Assembly: GCF_003479425.1 (NCBI RefSeq)
Contig: NZ_QUHC01000004.1
Location: 372,001-436,000 of the forward strand
Source of the DNA: Odoribacter sp. AF15-53
Lineage (GTDB): Bacteria > Bacteroidota > Bacteroidia > Bacteroidales > Marinifilaceae
DNA: 64,000 nucleotides
Direction of reading: 5' to 3'
Both the position numbers and the translations under genes were made by a program. Shown one piece after another: positions 50,185 through 59,334 of the stretch (position 1 is the first letter of the stretch; every line of letters starts with the position of its first letter). The notes under the pieces were generated by a model. The model saw only the letters and a list, made by a program, of their open reading frames with translations. It searched no databases and had not been told where the DNA came from.

Positions 50185-52236
50185 ATGTCAACAGGAAAGA
50201 TTGGAGTTTCAACAGGGAATTTGTTCCCGATTATCAAGAAATTTTTATACTCGGATCACGAGATCTTTTTGAGAGAAATTGTTTCGAATGCGGTAGATGC
50301 TTCACAGAAGATGAAGGTGCTGGCTTCGAACGGGGAGTTTAAAGGTGAGCTTGGTGAGTTGAAGGTAAGGGTGAAGGCTGACAAAGCGGCAGGTACGTTG
50401 ACGGTATCGGATAACGGTATCGGTATGACGCGGGAAGAAGTGGAGAAGTATATCAACCAGATCGCTTTTTCCGGGGCAGAGGAGTTCATGAACAAGTACA
50501 AGGATAACGCCGCTGCCATTATCGGGCATTTCGGATTAGGTTTCTACTCTTCGTTCATGGTAAGTGACAAGGTGGAGATTGTAACCAAATCTTATAAAGA
50601 GGGGGCGAAGGCTGTAAAGTGGTCCTGCGAGGGTAATCCGGAGTACACGATGGAAGAGACGGAAAAGGCCGAGCGGGGTACGGATATTATCATGTATATC
50701 AATGAGGAGGAGAAGGATTTTCTGGAAGATTCGAAGGTGAATGAACTGTTGAATAAATATTGTAAGTTCTTACCGATAGAGATTATTTCCGGAAAAAAGA
50801 AAGAATGGAAAGACGGGGAATATAAGGATACGACGGAGGATAACGTGATTAATGATACGAATCCGGCGTGGACTCGTAAACCGGCCGATTTGACGGAGGA
50901 GGATTACGAAAAATTCTATCATGAGTTGTACCCGATGGCTCAGAACCCATTGTTCCACATCCACTTGAATGTAGATTATCCTTTTAATCTGACAGGTATT
51001 TTGTATTTCCCGAAGATTGATAACAAGTTCGAGATTCAGAAGAACAAGATTCAATTATATAGTAACCAAGTGTACGTGACGGATTCTGTTGAGGGAATTG
51101 TGCCGGAGTACCTGACGTTATTACATGGTGTGATCGACTCCCCGGATATTCCGTTGAACGTGTCTCGTTCTTACTTGCAGAGCGATCGTAACGTGAAGAA
51201 GATTTCGAATCATATCACGAAGAAGGTGGCTGATAGTTTGAGTGAAATTTTCACGAACAAGCGGGAGGATTACGAGAAGAAGTGGGATGATCTGAAGATT
51301 TTCATCCAGTATGGTATGCTTACAGACGAGAAATTTGACGAGAGAGCCAAGAGTATTTTCTTGTTCAAGAACACGGAAGGAAAGTATTTCACTTACGAGG
51401 AGTATGAAAATTTGATTAAGGCTAACCAGACGGATAAGGATAATAAAGTGGTATTCCTGTATGCTACCGACGTGAAGGAGCAATACACGTATATCGAGGC
51501 AGCTAAAGGGAAAGGATATGACGTGTTGTTGATGGACGGTCAGTTGGATACTCACTTTATCAATCACTTGGAACAGAAGAATCCGGATCATCGTTTTGTG
51601 CGGGTGGATTCGGATGTGGTTGACAAGTTGATCGCAAAGGATGAAGCGAGGGAAGTTGCCTTGAGTCATGACGAGCAAGAAGAGTTACGTGCCGTGTTTA
51701 CTTCTCAATTACCGAAAGAAGATGGGATGTTCTTGGTTAATTTCGAGGCCATGGGAGAGAATGGCGATCCGGTGATCGTGACACGTTCCGAGTTTATGCG
51801 TCGTATGAAGGAGATGGCAGCCATGAATCCCGGCATGGGCTTCTATGGGGCGATGGGAGATCAATACACGTTAGTGGTGAATACCGATCATAAGCTGGTG
51901 AACGAGATTCTTGAGAACGAGAAAAAGGAGATGAATGGGAAACTGGAACCGATTAATTTCGAGATCAAGGAGACCGAAAAGAAGAAAGCCGAATTGGACG
52001 AGTTGAACAAGGGAAAGAAAGATGAGGAGATTCCTCAGGTGGATAAAGATCGGAAGAGTGAATATGACAAGACTATTTCTGATTTGAATAAGCAGAAAAA
52101 CTCGTTACTGGAGGAATACGGGAAAGGTAACAAGATTGTAGGTCAGTTGATTGACCTGGCATTGCTGGCGAACGGGTTGCTAAAAGGCGAGGCGTTGAAT
52201 AGATTTGTGAAACGAAGTGTAGAATTGATTAAATAA
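50185..52236 (+). CDS. htpG: Hsp90-family molecular chaperone
   Basis: A 683-residue chaperone. The N-terminal ATPase has the GHKL motifs: LREIVSNAVDAS (Asn box), DNGIGMTREEV and GHFGLGFYSSFMV. The middle domain has SRSYLQSDRNVKKI with the catalytic Arg. The C-terminal dimer domain contains a charged insertion (about 590-640, EKKKAELDELNKGKKDEEIP) that makes it longer than E. coli HtpG (624). It folds or holds client proteins in the cytoplasm under stress. It has its own upstream region and a perfect terminator. Confidence 0.97.
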   Translation: MSTGKIGVSTGNLFPIIKKFLYSDHEIFLREIVSNAVDASQKMKVLASNGEFKGELGELKVRVKADKAAGTLTVSDNGIGMTREEVEKYINQIAFSGAEEFMNKYKDNAAAIIGHFGLGFYSSFMVSDKVEIVTKSYKEGAKAVKWSCEGNPEYTMEETEKAERGTDIIMYINEEEKDFLEDSKVNELLNKYCKFLPIEIISGKKKEWKDGEYKDTTEDNVINDTNPAWTRKPADLTEEDYEKFYHELYPMAQNPLFHIHLNVDYPFNLTGILYFPKIDNKFEIQKNKIQLYSNQVYVTDSVEGIVPEYLTLLHGVIDSPDIPLNVSRSYLQSDRNVKKISNHITKKVADSLSEIFTNKREDYEKKWDDLKIFIQYGMLTDEKFDERAKSIFLFKNTEGKYFTYEEYENLIKANQTDKDNKVVFLYATDVKEQYTYIEAAKGKGYDVLLMDGQLDTHFINHLEQKNPDHRFVRVDSDVVDKLIAKDEAREVALSHDEQEELRAVFTSQLPKEDGMFLVNFEAMGENGDPVIVTRSEFMRRMKEMAAMNPGMGFYGAMGDQYTLVVNTDHKLVNEILENEKKEMNGKLEPINFEIKETEKKKAELDELNKGKKDEEIPQVDKDRKSEYDKTISDLNKQKNSLLEEYGKGNKIVGQLIDLALLANGLLKGEALNRFVKRSVELIK

Positions 52237-52237
52237 A

Positions 52238-52275
52238 AAATTAAGCCGGACATCTTGTCCGGCTTAATTTTTTCA
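52238..52275 (+). terminator. Terminator after htpG
   Basis: AAATTAAGCCGGACA pairs with TGTCCGGCTTAATTT around the four-base loop TCTT; T-run follows. Confidence 0.9.
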
Positions 52276-52329
52276 AAAATAATCATTACTTTCGTTGGCA
52301 AATTTCGTATAAATAAAAAAATACAGGTT

Positions 52330-52944
52330 ATGCAGATTATCTATACTTCCGGGAATTATAAAAAGACTGTAGTAAAATCGGTCGTGGCGATTGTTTTAGG
52401 TCTGGTACTCGTGTTGTGGCCGACCGAGGTGTTAAATTACACGGTGAAAATTATCGGGGCCGTGTTTTGTGTCACCGGAATCGTGTCTTTCTTGGTTTCA
52501 TTGCGTGATCAAGAGGAACGCTCTGCTCGCGGCTTGACTTCTTTTAACGGCATCGGAAGTATTATTCTGGGTATCTTGTTGTGGTCGATGGCTGATTTCT
52601 TTACCAATATGCTGATGTATCTGTTGGGGTTTATACTGATCGTTGCGGGTATCGGGCAATTGGTAATGCTTACTTCGGCCCGGAAATTCGGACATATAGC
52701 CCCGTTGAGTTATTTGTTCCCGGTAATTATTTTGTTAGCTGGGGTGATTGTTTTCGCGAATCCGTTTTCGGCAAAAGAAGGAATTATCACGTTCTTCGGA
52801 GCTGTTACAATTTTCTACGGGATTACGGATTTGATAAATCATTATAAGGTTAATCAATTGCGTAAGGAGACTCACGAGGCCGAACAACAGCAGAGAATGG
52901 GTGGCGGTGAGATCGAGGATGCGGATTACGAGGAAATTGAATAA
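52330..52944 (+). CDS. DUF308/HdeD-like membrane protein
   Basis: A 204-residue protein with six predicted membrane helices in three hairpins (starting VVKSVVAIVLGLVLVLWPTE), the pattern of the HdeD/DUF308 family. E. coli HdeD is linked to acid resistance, but most members have no known role. The C terminus is soluble and acidic. I chose ATG 52330 since the upstream extension lies in the htpG terminator. Confidence 0.88.
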   Translation: MQIIYTSGNYKKTVVKSVVAIVLGLVLVLWPTEVLNYTVKIIGAVFCVTGIVSFLVSLRDQEERSARGLTSFNGIGSIILGILLWSMADFFTNMLMYLLGFILIVAGIGQLVMLTSARKFGHIAPLSYLFPVIILLAGVIVFANPFSAKEGIITFFGAVTIFYGITDLINHYKVNQLRKETHEAEQQQRMGGGEIEDADYEEIE

Positions 52945-53039
52945 ATCAGTGATTTACGATTTAGAGATTGGGTGATTTCGGATTTACGATTGATGGGGGA
53001 TTTGTGTGCTTACGATAGTATGATTTAAGAAAAGATAAG

Positions 53040-53696
53040 ATGGTGTATATTATTAACAAGGAGGATTCGATTTACAATCGTTTTTTGGCAGAACTTAGGG
53101 ATAAAGAAATTCAAAAAGATCCGTTACGTTTCCGGCGGAATTTGGAACGTGTGGGTGAAGTGATGGCTTACGAGATCAGTAAGACTTTTCATTATTCTTC
53201 ACATAAAGTACAAACACCCATAAATGAGGCTGATGTAAGGTTGGCAGACGAAGAAGTCGTGGTGGCATCCGTTTTGCGTGCCGGTTTGCCTTTTCATCAA
53301 GGGTTCTTGAATTATTTTGATCGTTCCGGAAGTGCTTTCATTTCAGCGAGAAGAAAATATAAGGAGAATCATATTGATTTTGAGATCCGGTTTGATTCTA
53401 TTTACACGCCTAGTTTGGAAGGTAAACAGTTGTTATTGGTTGATCCTATGTTGGCAACAGGAGCTTCAATCGTGGTGGCTTACCACGAGTTGTTGAAGCA
53501 AGGTGGAAGACCGGTACACACGCATATCGCGGCTATCGTGTCAAGTCGCCAAGGCGTTGATAAAATAACCGAGGTGTTGAAGGATGAACCGGTGACATTG
53601 TGGACAGGTGCGTTGGACGAACATTTGACGGAAAGTTGCTATATAGACCCGGGAATCGGGGATGCGGGTGATCTGGCATTTGGGGAAAAGCTATGA
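53040..53696 (+). CDS. upp: Uracil phosphoribosyltransferase
   Basis: A 218-residue salvage enzyme that makes UMP from uracil and PRPP. The PRPP loop is LLVDPMLATGAS and the uracil-binding C terminus GCYIDPGIGDAGDLAFG (here SCYIDPGIGDAGD) is intact. Start region and length fit the Bacteroidales form. The upstream gap contains gatttacgat word repeats and no clear promoter box. Confidence 0.95.
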   Translation: MVYIINKEDSIYNRFLAELRDKEIQKDPLRFRRNLERVGEVMAYEISKTFHYSSHKVQTPINEADVRLADEEVVVASVLRAGLPFHQGFLNYFDRSGSAFISARRKYKENHIDFEIRFDSIYTPSLEGKQLLLVDPMLATGASIVVAYHELLKQGGRPVHTHIAAIVSSRQGVDKITEVLKDEPVTLWTGALDEHLTESCYIDPGIGDAGDLAFGEKL

Positions 53697-53742
53697 AAGC
53701 TAAAAACTAGAAACTAAAGACTAAAAGTTTAGATAAAAATGT

Positions 53743-53750
53743 TATCTTTG
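53743..53750 (+). promoter_or_regulatory. -7 box very close to a start codon
   Basis: TATCTTTG fits the -7 consensus and ends five bases before the ATG at 53756. Transcription would start on or next to that ATG. Confidence 0.5.
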
Positions 53751-53755
53751 ACCGC

Positions 53756-54082
53756 ATGGAAATGAACAAATATTTGATAGCAGCCTTGTATGTTGTTGCC
53801 GGATGCGTGGCAACCCTTCCCATTAACGTGCGTGGAGGGAACGTTTCGGTGGGAACAGACTGTTATCGTTTGTTGGTTTCTTCTACCGAGAAAGTAATCA
53901 CGGTATCTGCAGAAAAGAGAGCCACGGATGATTTTAATTACGGGGATTTCTATAATCCAAATCGTGTGGAAACCGTGGATGCGGTAAAAGTCTATTATAC
54001 TTACTCTTCTGTTATTTTGCCGGGCTGGAAAGTTCCGGAGATTGCTGCAAATCCCATACGAGCTCCGGGAAAAACAAGATGA
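53756..54082 (+). CDS. Small exported protein of unknown function
   Basis: A 108-residue protein with a hydrophobic N terminus (KYLIAALYVVAGCVATLPINV) that acts as signal or anchor; a cysteine at 17 gives only a poor lipobox. The remainder is polar and contains TVSAEKRATDDFNYGDFYNP. I do not recognise the family. The -7 box is so close that the mRNA may be leaderless from ATG 53756, or start from ATG 53762 with almost no leader. Confidence 0.6.
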   Translation: MEMNKYLIAALYVVAGCVATLPINVRGGNVSVGTDCYRLLVSSTEKVITVSAEKRATDDFNYGDFYNPNRVETVDAVKVYYTYSSVILPGWKVPEIAANPIRAPGKTR

Positions 54083-54223
54083 TTTCAAATCTGGTCGATT
54101 TCTTGATTTCTGATTTTAGATTAAGTGATTTCAATCGCAAGAAGCAGACACTTAATAATTACAAAATCATTCAATCGGAAATCACATAATTAGTTAGTTT
54201 TTTCAATTTTCAATTATAAAAGT

Positions 54224-57200
54224 ATGGGATTTAACGATATATTAAAAAATCTTTTTGGTAATAAATCAGATCGGGATTTGAAAGTTTTATTACCGATTGC
54301 TTCTAAAATAAATGCTGAGTGGGAGAAAATAAAGGGCTTGAGTCATGACGATTTGAGAAAAGTTTCTGCTGATTTGAAAGCAAAGATTCATGCTCACGTG
54401 AAAGTGGAAGAAGATGAAATTGCATCTTTGAAAGCAAAGGTAGAAAACGAGAAGCCTTCTATCGAGGAACGTGAAGAGATTTATAACCGGATAGACAAGC
54501 TTGAGGAACAGATAGATAAAAAGATTGAAGACATTCTGAACGAGATATTACCCGTGGCCTTTGCCGTGATGAAGGATACGGCTAGACGTTTTAAAGAGAA
54601 CAAGGAAATTGTGGTGAAAGCTACTGATTTTGACCGTGATCTTGCTGTAACGAAGGATTTCGTTGAGATAGACGGGGATGATGCCGTTTATTTCAATTCA
54701 TGGATAGCCGGGGGAAACGAGGTGACTTGGGATATGGTTCACTACGATGTACAGTTGATCGGAGGTTCCGTGTTGCATCAAGGAAAAATCGCCGAAATGG
54801 CAACCGGTGAAGGTAAAACGTTGGTTGCCACGTTGCCCGTGTTCTTGAATGCGTTGACGGGACGAGGGGTACACGTGGTTACGGTCAATGATTATCTGGC
54901 AAAACGTGACTCCGAGTGGATGGGACCTCTTTATATGTTCCACGGGTTGTCGGTAGATTGTATCGACAAGACCGAACCGAATTCACCGGAAAGGCGGAAA
55001 GCTTACCAGGCCGATATTACTTTCGGTACGAATAACGAGTTCGGTTTCGATTATTTGAGAGATAACATGGCAATTCACCCGGAGGATTTGGTGCAACGAA
55101 AGCATAATTATGCTATCGTCGATGAGGTCGACTCCGTGTTGATTGATGACGCCCGTACCCCGTTGATTATATCCGGTCCGGTTCCAAAGGGAGATATCCA
55201 GATGTTTGACGAGTATAAGCCTCGTGTGGAGAAACTGGTACGCATGCAGCGGGATTTGGTTGCCCGGATTTTCACGGAAGCTAAGACTTTGTTGGCTAGT
55301 GGCGATCGGAAACAGGAGGAACAGGGGGCTATTTTGTTATTGAGAGCGTATAAGGGATTACCTAAATACAAGCCGTTAATCAAGTTCTTGAGTGAACAGG
55401 GAAATAAGGCGACGTTGGTAAAGACCGAAAATATTTATATGCAGGAGAATAACCGTCGTATGCCGGAGATCACGGATGAACTTTATTTTGTAATTGATGA
55501 GAAATTGAATTCTATCGATTTGACGGATAAAGGACATGACACGATTACGGCGGCGGGAGAAGATCCGAGTTTCTTTATTTTGCCGGATGTTGGTTCTGAA
55601 TTGGCTGAAATTGACAAGATGAATCTGACGGAGGCTGAGAAGTTGGAGAAAAAGGATCAGATGGTGCAAAATTATGCGGCCAAATCCGAGCGAGTACACA
55701 CGGTAAACCAGTTGTTAAAAGCTTACACGTTATTCGAGTTGGACGTTGAGTACGTGGTAATTGACAATAAGGTGAAGATCGTTGACGAGCAGACGGGGCG
55801 TATCATGGAAGGACGTCGTTATTCCGACGGTTTGCATCAAGCGATCGAGGCCAAGGAAAACGTGAAGGTGGAGGCAGCCACGCAGACATTTGCCACGATT
55901 ACCTTGCAGAATTATTTCCGTATGTATCACAAGTTAGCCGGTATGACCGGTACGGCAGAGACGGAAGCGGGAGAGTTCTGGGATATCTATAAATTGGATG
56001 TTGTCGTGATCCCGACGAATAAACCGATTATTCGTAAAGACGCCAATGATTACGTTTACAAGACAAAACGCGAGAAATATAACGCCGTGATTGAAGAGAT
56101 TACCCGGTTGGTCGGCGAGGGCCGTCCGGTGTTGGTGGGTACTACTTCAGTTGAGGTTTCCGAGTTGTTGAGTCGTATGTTGAAACTGCGTGGGATCAAG
56201 CATAACGTGTTGAATGCGAAGTTACATCAACGAGAGGCCGATATCGTGGCAGAGGCTGGTAAATCGCAAGTTGTTACGATTGCAACCAACATGGCCGGTC
56301 GTGGTACGGATATCAAGTTAAGCCCGGAAGTGCGTGAAGCAGGAGGTTTGGCTATTATCGGTACGGAACGTCATGATTCTCGTCGTGTAGACCGTCAGTT
56401 GAGAGGTCGTGCCGGACGTCAGGGAGACCCGGGATCTTCCCAGTTCTTCGTGTCGTTGGAGGATGATTTGATGCGTTTGTTCAGTTCAGAGAGAATTATC
56501 CGGGTTATGGACCGTTTGGGGCATGAAGAGGGAGACGTGATACAACATTCTATGATCACGAAATCTATCGAGCGGGCACAACGTAAGGTGGAAGAAAATA
56601 ATTTCGGTATTCGTAAGCGTTTGTTGGAGTATGATGACGTGATGAATTCTCAACGTGAGGTTATTTACAAGAAGAGACGTCATGCTTTGTTAGGTGAACG
56701 TATCGGTGTGGATATCGCCAATAATATGTATGATGTTTGCGAAAACTTGGTGGAAGAACACAAGGAAGCTAATAACTTGGAGGCTTTCCGCTTGGATGTC
56801 TTGAAGTACCTGGCTGTTGATTTTGATATAAAAGAAGAAGAATTCCAAAAGAGTTCGGCTAACGATTTGACCGAGAAGTTGTACAAAGAGGTGCGGGAAA
56901 GTTTCAGTCGTAAGACGGAGTCGATTGCCAGACAGGCGTTCCCCGTGATCAAAAATGTTTTTGAACAGCGAGGAGATATGTTTAAGAATATCGTGGTTCC
57001 GTTTACAGACGGGAAGCGGGCATACAATGTCGTGACTAATTTGGAAAAGGCTTACAAAACAGAAGGAGAGGAGTTGATTCGTGCTTACGAGAAGTCGATT
57101 ATGCTGGCTCATATTGATGATGCTTGGAAAGAGCATTTGCGTGAAATGGATGATTTGAAACAATCCGTGCAGAATGCGACTTACGAGCAGAAAGACCCGT

Positions 57201-57511
57201 TGTTGATCTATAAGTTTGAGTCTTTCAACTTGTTTAAGGTCATGGTGGATAAGATAAACAAGAGTGTGGTTTCGACGTTGATGAAGGGACAGATTCCTTT
57301 TGAAGCTCCCGAGGAGGTGAAACAGGCAGAAGAGAAACGTACGGATTTGAGCAAGATGCAGACGGGACGTAGTGACGCTCCTGTTGGTCAGACAAATCAG
57401 GCACCCCGTAAGACAGAACCCGTGAAGGTGGGACCCAAGGTCGGGCGTAACGATCCGTGTCCTTGCGGAAGTGGGAAGAAGTTTAAAAATTGCCACGGGA
57501 AAGAAGAATAG
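54224..57511 (+). CDS. secA: Preprotein translocase ATPase SecA
   Basis: A 1095-residue motor that pushes exported proteins through SecYEG. Walker A lies in [14 protein letters not shown], the DEAD-like box in [15 protein letters not shown], then [21 protein letters not shown] and the [15 protein letters not shown] motif. The C-terminal zinc site [14 protein letters not shown] binds SecB or lipids. It is longer than E. coli SecA (901) mostly through insertions near 60-90 and 340-480, normal for Bacteroidetes. The 142-base gap upstream is built of GATTTCTGATTT-like words. Confidence 0.98.
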   Translation: MGFNDILKNLFGNKSDRDLKVLLPIASKINAEWEKIKGLSHDDLRKVSADLKAKIHAHVKVEEDEIASLKAKVENEKPSIEEREEIYNRIDKLEEQIDKKIEDILNEILPVAFAVMKDTARRFKENKEIVVKATDFDRDLAVTKDFVEIDGDDAVYFNSWIAGGNEVTWDMVHYDVQLIGGSVLHQGKIAEMATGEGKTLVATLPVFLNALTGRGVHVVTVNDYLAKRDSEWMGPLYMFHGLSVDCIDKTEPNSPERRKAYQADITFGTNNEFGFDYLRDNMAIHPEDLVQRKHNYAIVDEVDSVLIDDARTPLIISGPVPKGDIQMFDEYKPRVEKLVRMQRDLVARIFTEAKTLLASGDRKQEEQGAILLLRAYKGLPKYKPLIKFLSEQGNKATLVKTENIYMQENNRRMPEITDELYFVIDEKLNSIDLTDKGHDTITAAGEDPSFFILPDVGSELAEIDKMNLTEAEKLEKKDQMVQNYAAKSERVHTVNQLLKAYTLFELDVEYVVIDNKVKIVDEQTGRIMEGRRYSDGLHQAIEAKENVKVEAATQTFATITLQNYFRMYHKLAGMTGTAETEAGEFWDIYKLDVVVIPTNKPIIRKDANDYVYKTKREKYNAVIEEITRLVGEGRPVLVGTTSVEVSELLSRMLKLRGIKHNVLNAKLHQREADIVAEAGKSQVVTIATNMAGRGTDIKLSPEVREAGGLAIIGTERHDSRRVDRQLRGRAGRQGDPGSSQFFVSLEDDLMRLFSSERIIRVMDRLGHEEGDVIQHSMITKSIERAQRKVEENNFGIRKRLLEYDDVMNSQREVIYKKRRHALLGERIGVDIANNMYDVCENLVEEHKEANNLEAFRLDVLKYLAVDFDIKEEEFQKSSANDLTEKLYKEVRESFSRKTESIARQAFPVIKNVFEQRGDMFKNIVVPFTDGKRAYNVVTNLEKAYKTEGEELIRAYEKSIMLAHIDDAWKEHLREMDDLKQSVQNATYEQKDPLLIYKFESFNLFKVMVDKINKSVVSTLMKGQIPFEAPEEVKQAEEKRTDLSKMQTGRSDAPVGQTNQAPRKTEPVKVGPKVGRNDPCPCGSGKKFKNCHGKEE

Positions 57512-57641
57512 ATTAGTTTTAGATTTTAGATTTTAAATCGTGTTTGACACGTGAGATTTGAAATCAAAATCTAAAGAACATAGTTGTAGGTTTTGAATTG
57601 TTGAAAGGCAATTTGAAATCTACAATTTAAAATTCAAAATT

Positions 57642-58478
57642 ATGACGTTGGTTTCATTATTTATTAATTGGGATGTCAGCCCGGAGCTGATTAATCTGGG
57701 TGGTTTCTCGATTCGTTATTACGGGTTGTTGTTTGCTTTGGCTTTCGTGTGCGGGTATAAGGTTGAAGAGAAGATGTTCAAATCGGAAGGGTTGAGTCAG
57801 CAATGGCTGGATAAATTGTGGTTGTACGTGGCGGTGGCCACGGTGATCGGGGCCCGATTGGGACATTGTTTCTTTTATGACTGGGCTTATTATAGTGCCC
57901 ACCCGTTTGAAATCATTCTGCCGGTTCGATTTGAACCGGAGTTTCGTTTCACCGGTTATCAAGGATTAGCGAGTCATGGGGCTGCTATTGGTATTATTGC
58001 CGGATTGTGGTATTATTCCAAGAAAGTAAGTAAGAAATCTATATTTTGGATTTTGGATAGAGCCGTTATTCCAATTGCTTTGGCTGGATTTTTTATTCGT
58101 ATGGGGAATTTGATGAACTCGGAAATCGTGGGATTACCGACCGATTTACCTTGGGGATTCCGGTTTGTTCATTCTGGGATGCAAGACCCGATGACTCCCC
58201 GACATCCGGCTCAGTTGTACGAGGCCATTTGTTATTTGATTAGTTTTGCCGTTCTGATGCATTTGTATTGGAAAACGAAAGCAAAAGAACGTCAGGGATT
58301 TCTTTTCGGGATGTTTTTGATATTGATATTCACGGCTCGTTTCGTCATAGAATTCATGAAGGAGAATCAGGAAGCTTTCGAGAATTCCATGACATTGAAC
58401 ATGGGACAATGGTTGAGTATTCCGTTTGTGCTGGTGGGAATTTATATGGTTTGGAGAAGCAAGAAACAACGTCCATAA
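57642..58478 (+). CDS. lgt: Prolipoprotein diacylglyceryl transferase
   Basis: A 278-residue inner-membrane enzyme with seven helices that attaches diacylglycerol to the lipobox cysteine. Signatures: SIRYYGLLFALAFVCGY, ATVIGARLGHCFFYDW and the Lgt motif near GFFIRMGNLMNSEIVGLPT, with ARFVIEFMKENQ near the end. It serves the several lipoproteins in this window. Its last codons and stop (CCATAA) lie within a family A repeat word. Confidence 0.96.
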   Translation: MTLVSLFINWDVSPELINLGGFSIRYYGLLFALAFVCGYKVEEKMFKSEGLSQQWLDKLWLYVAVATVIGARLGHCFFYDWAYYSAHPFEIILPVRFEPEFRFTGYQGLASHGAAIGIIAGLWYYSKKVSKKSIFWILDRAVIPIALAGFFIRMGNLMNSEIVGLPTDLPWGFRFVHSGMQDPMTPRHPAQLYEAICYLISFAVLMHLYWKTKAKERQGFLFGMFLILIFTARFVIEFMKENQEAFENSMTLNMGQWLSIPFVLVGIYMVWRSKKQRP

Positions 58479-58536
58479 AGTCCATAAGGTCTGTGAACCC
58501 CTGCGGGGCGCTTTGTTTACGGCAACTTGTGTTGCC
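58471..58536. repeat. Family A intergenic repeat, copy 4 (short)
   Basis: Words GTCCATAAA and GTCCATAAG, then the core AACCCCTGCGGGGCGCTTTG and the CGGCAACTTGTGTTGCCG hairpin. The reversed right arm is missing and is replaced by a family B array. Confidence 0.75.
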
Positions 58537-58596
58537 GATAACTTGCAACTTGCCAAAGGCAAATGTAACTTGCAACTTGTAACTCGCCGAAGGCGA
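58537..58596. repeat. Family B word repeat, direct copy
   Basis: ATAACTTGCAACTTGCC, AAAGGCAAATG, TAACTTGCAACTTGTAACTC, then the micro-hairpin CGCCGAAGGCG. It is nearly identical, in reverse, to 34680-34738. Confidence 0.75.
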
Positions 58597-58650
58597 TCTC
58601 TTGTGCGGTTGGAATCTAAAATCTAAAAATCATTAAATCTAAGATTGGAT

Positions 58651-59124
58651 ATGGCTTATAATAGTGAATTCATGAAAGAGGCAATGCGGATTGCCGTGGA
58701 GAATGTGAAGAATGGTACGGGAGGGCCGTTTGGGGCGGTTGTAGTTCGAGACGGAGAGATTATCGCGACTTCCGGTAATACGGTTGTGCCGGATAATGAT
58801 CCCACGGCTCACGCGGAGGTGAATGTGATTCGCAAGGCTTGCAAGCATTTGGATTCTTTCCAATTGAAAGGGTGTGAGATTTATTCCAGTTGTGAACCGT
58901 GTCCCATGTGTTTGGGGGCGATCTATTGGGCTCGGCCGGAAAGGGTATATTATGCTTGTACAAAAGATGATGCGGCTGCGGGAGGATTTGATGACTCTTA
59001 TATCTATAAAGAAATCGCTTTGGATGGCCCCTTGCGTTTCATTCCTTTCGAAAATAAACGGGAAGAGGGGGCCGGAGAAGAATTTGCACTTTGGCAAATA
59101 ACTAAAAACAAAGTAAAGTATTAA
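58651..59124 (+). CDS. Guanine deaminase-like cytidine-deaminase-fold enzyme
   Basis: A 157-residue zinc deaminase. The catalytic HAEVN (His and Glu) and PCPMC (two Cys ligands) are present. The C-terminal block CTKDDAAAGGFDDSYIYKEI fits the B. subtilis-type guanine deaminase (GuaD), which turns guanine to xanthine, rather than the tRNA adenosine deaminase TadA. ATG 58651 is chosen over an upstream TTG. A strong terminator follows. Confidence 0.88.
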   Translation: MAYNSEFMKEAMRIAVENVKNGTGGPFGAVVVRDGEIIATSGNTVVPDNDPTAHAEVNVIRKACKHLDSFQLKGCEIYSSCEPCPMCLGAIYWARPERVYYACTKDDAAAGGFDDSYIYKEIALDGPLRFIPFENKREEGAGEEFALWQITKNKVKY

Positions 59125-59146
59125 GAATAAATTTGAACGTAAAAAG

Positions 59147-59179
59147 AACGCTGTAGCCATTAGGTTGCAGCGTTTTTTT
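59147..59179 (+). terminator. Terminator after the guanine-deaminase gene
   Basis: AACGCTGTAGCC pairs with GGTTGCAGCGTT at 10 of 12 positions, followed by seven T. Confidence 0.85.
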
Positions 59180-59190
59180 CGTGTGGAGAG

Positions 59191-59221
59191 TTGTCATTAT
59201 CCTCTTTTTTTATTAACTTTG
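59191..59221 (+). promoter_or_regulatory. Promoter of the KamA-like gene
   Basis: TTG (59191-59193), 20 bases, TAACTTTG (59214-59221). Leader of about 107 bases before the GTG start. Confidence 0.65.
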
Positions 59222-59334
59222 TAAAATTCAGATTTTTACTTCCTGTATAAATGTATCTGTCCCGCTTTCAGAGGGCCAATTTGTACTTGGTAATTGTTTG
59301 TCATTTTTTTATTTAATCTAAGATAAGGAGGAAT

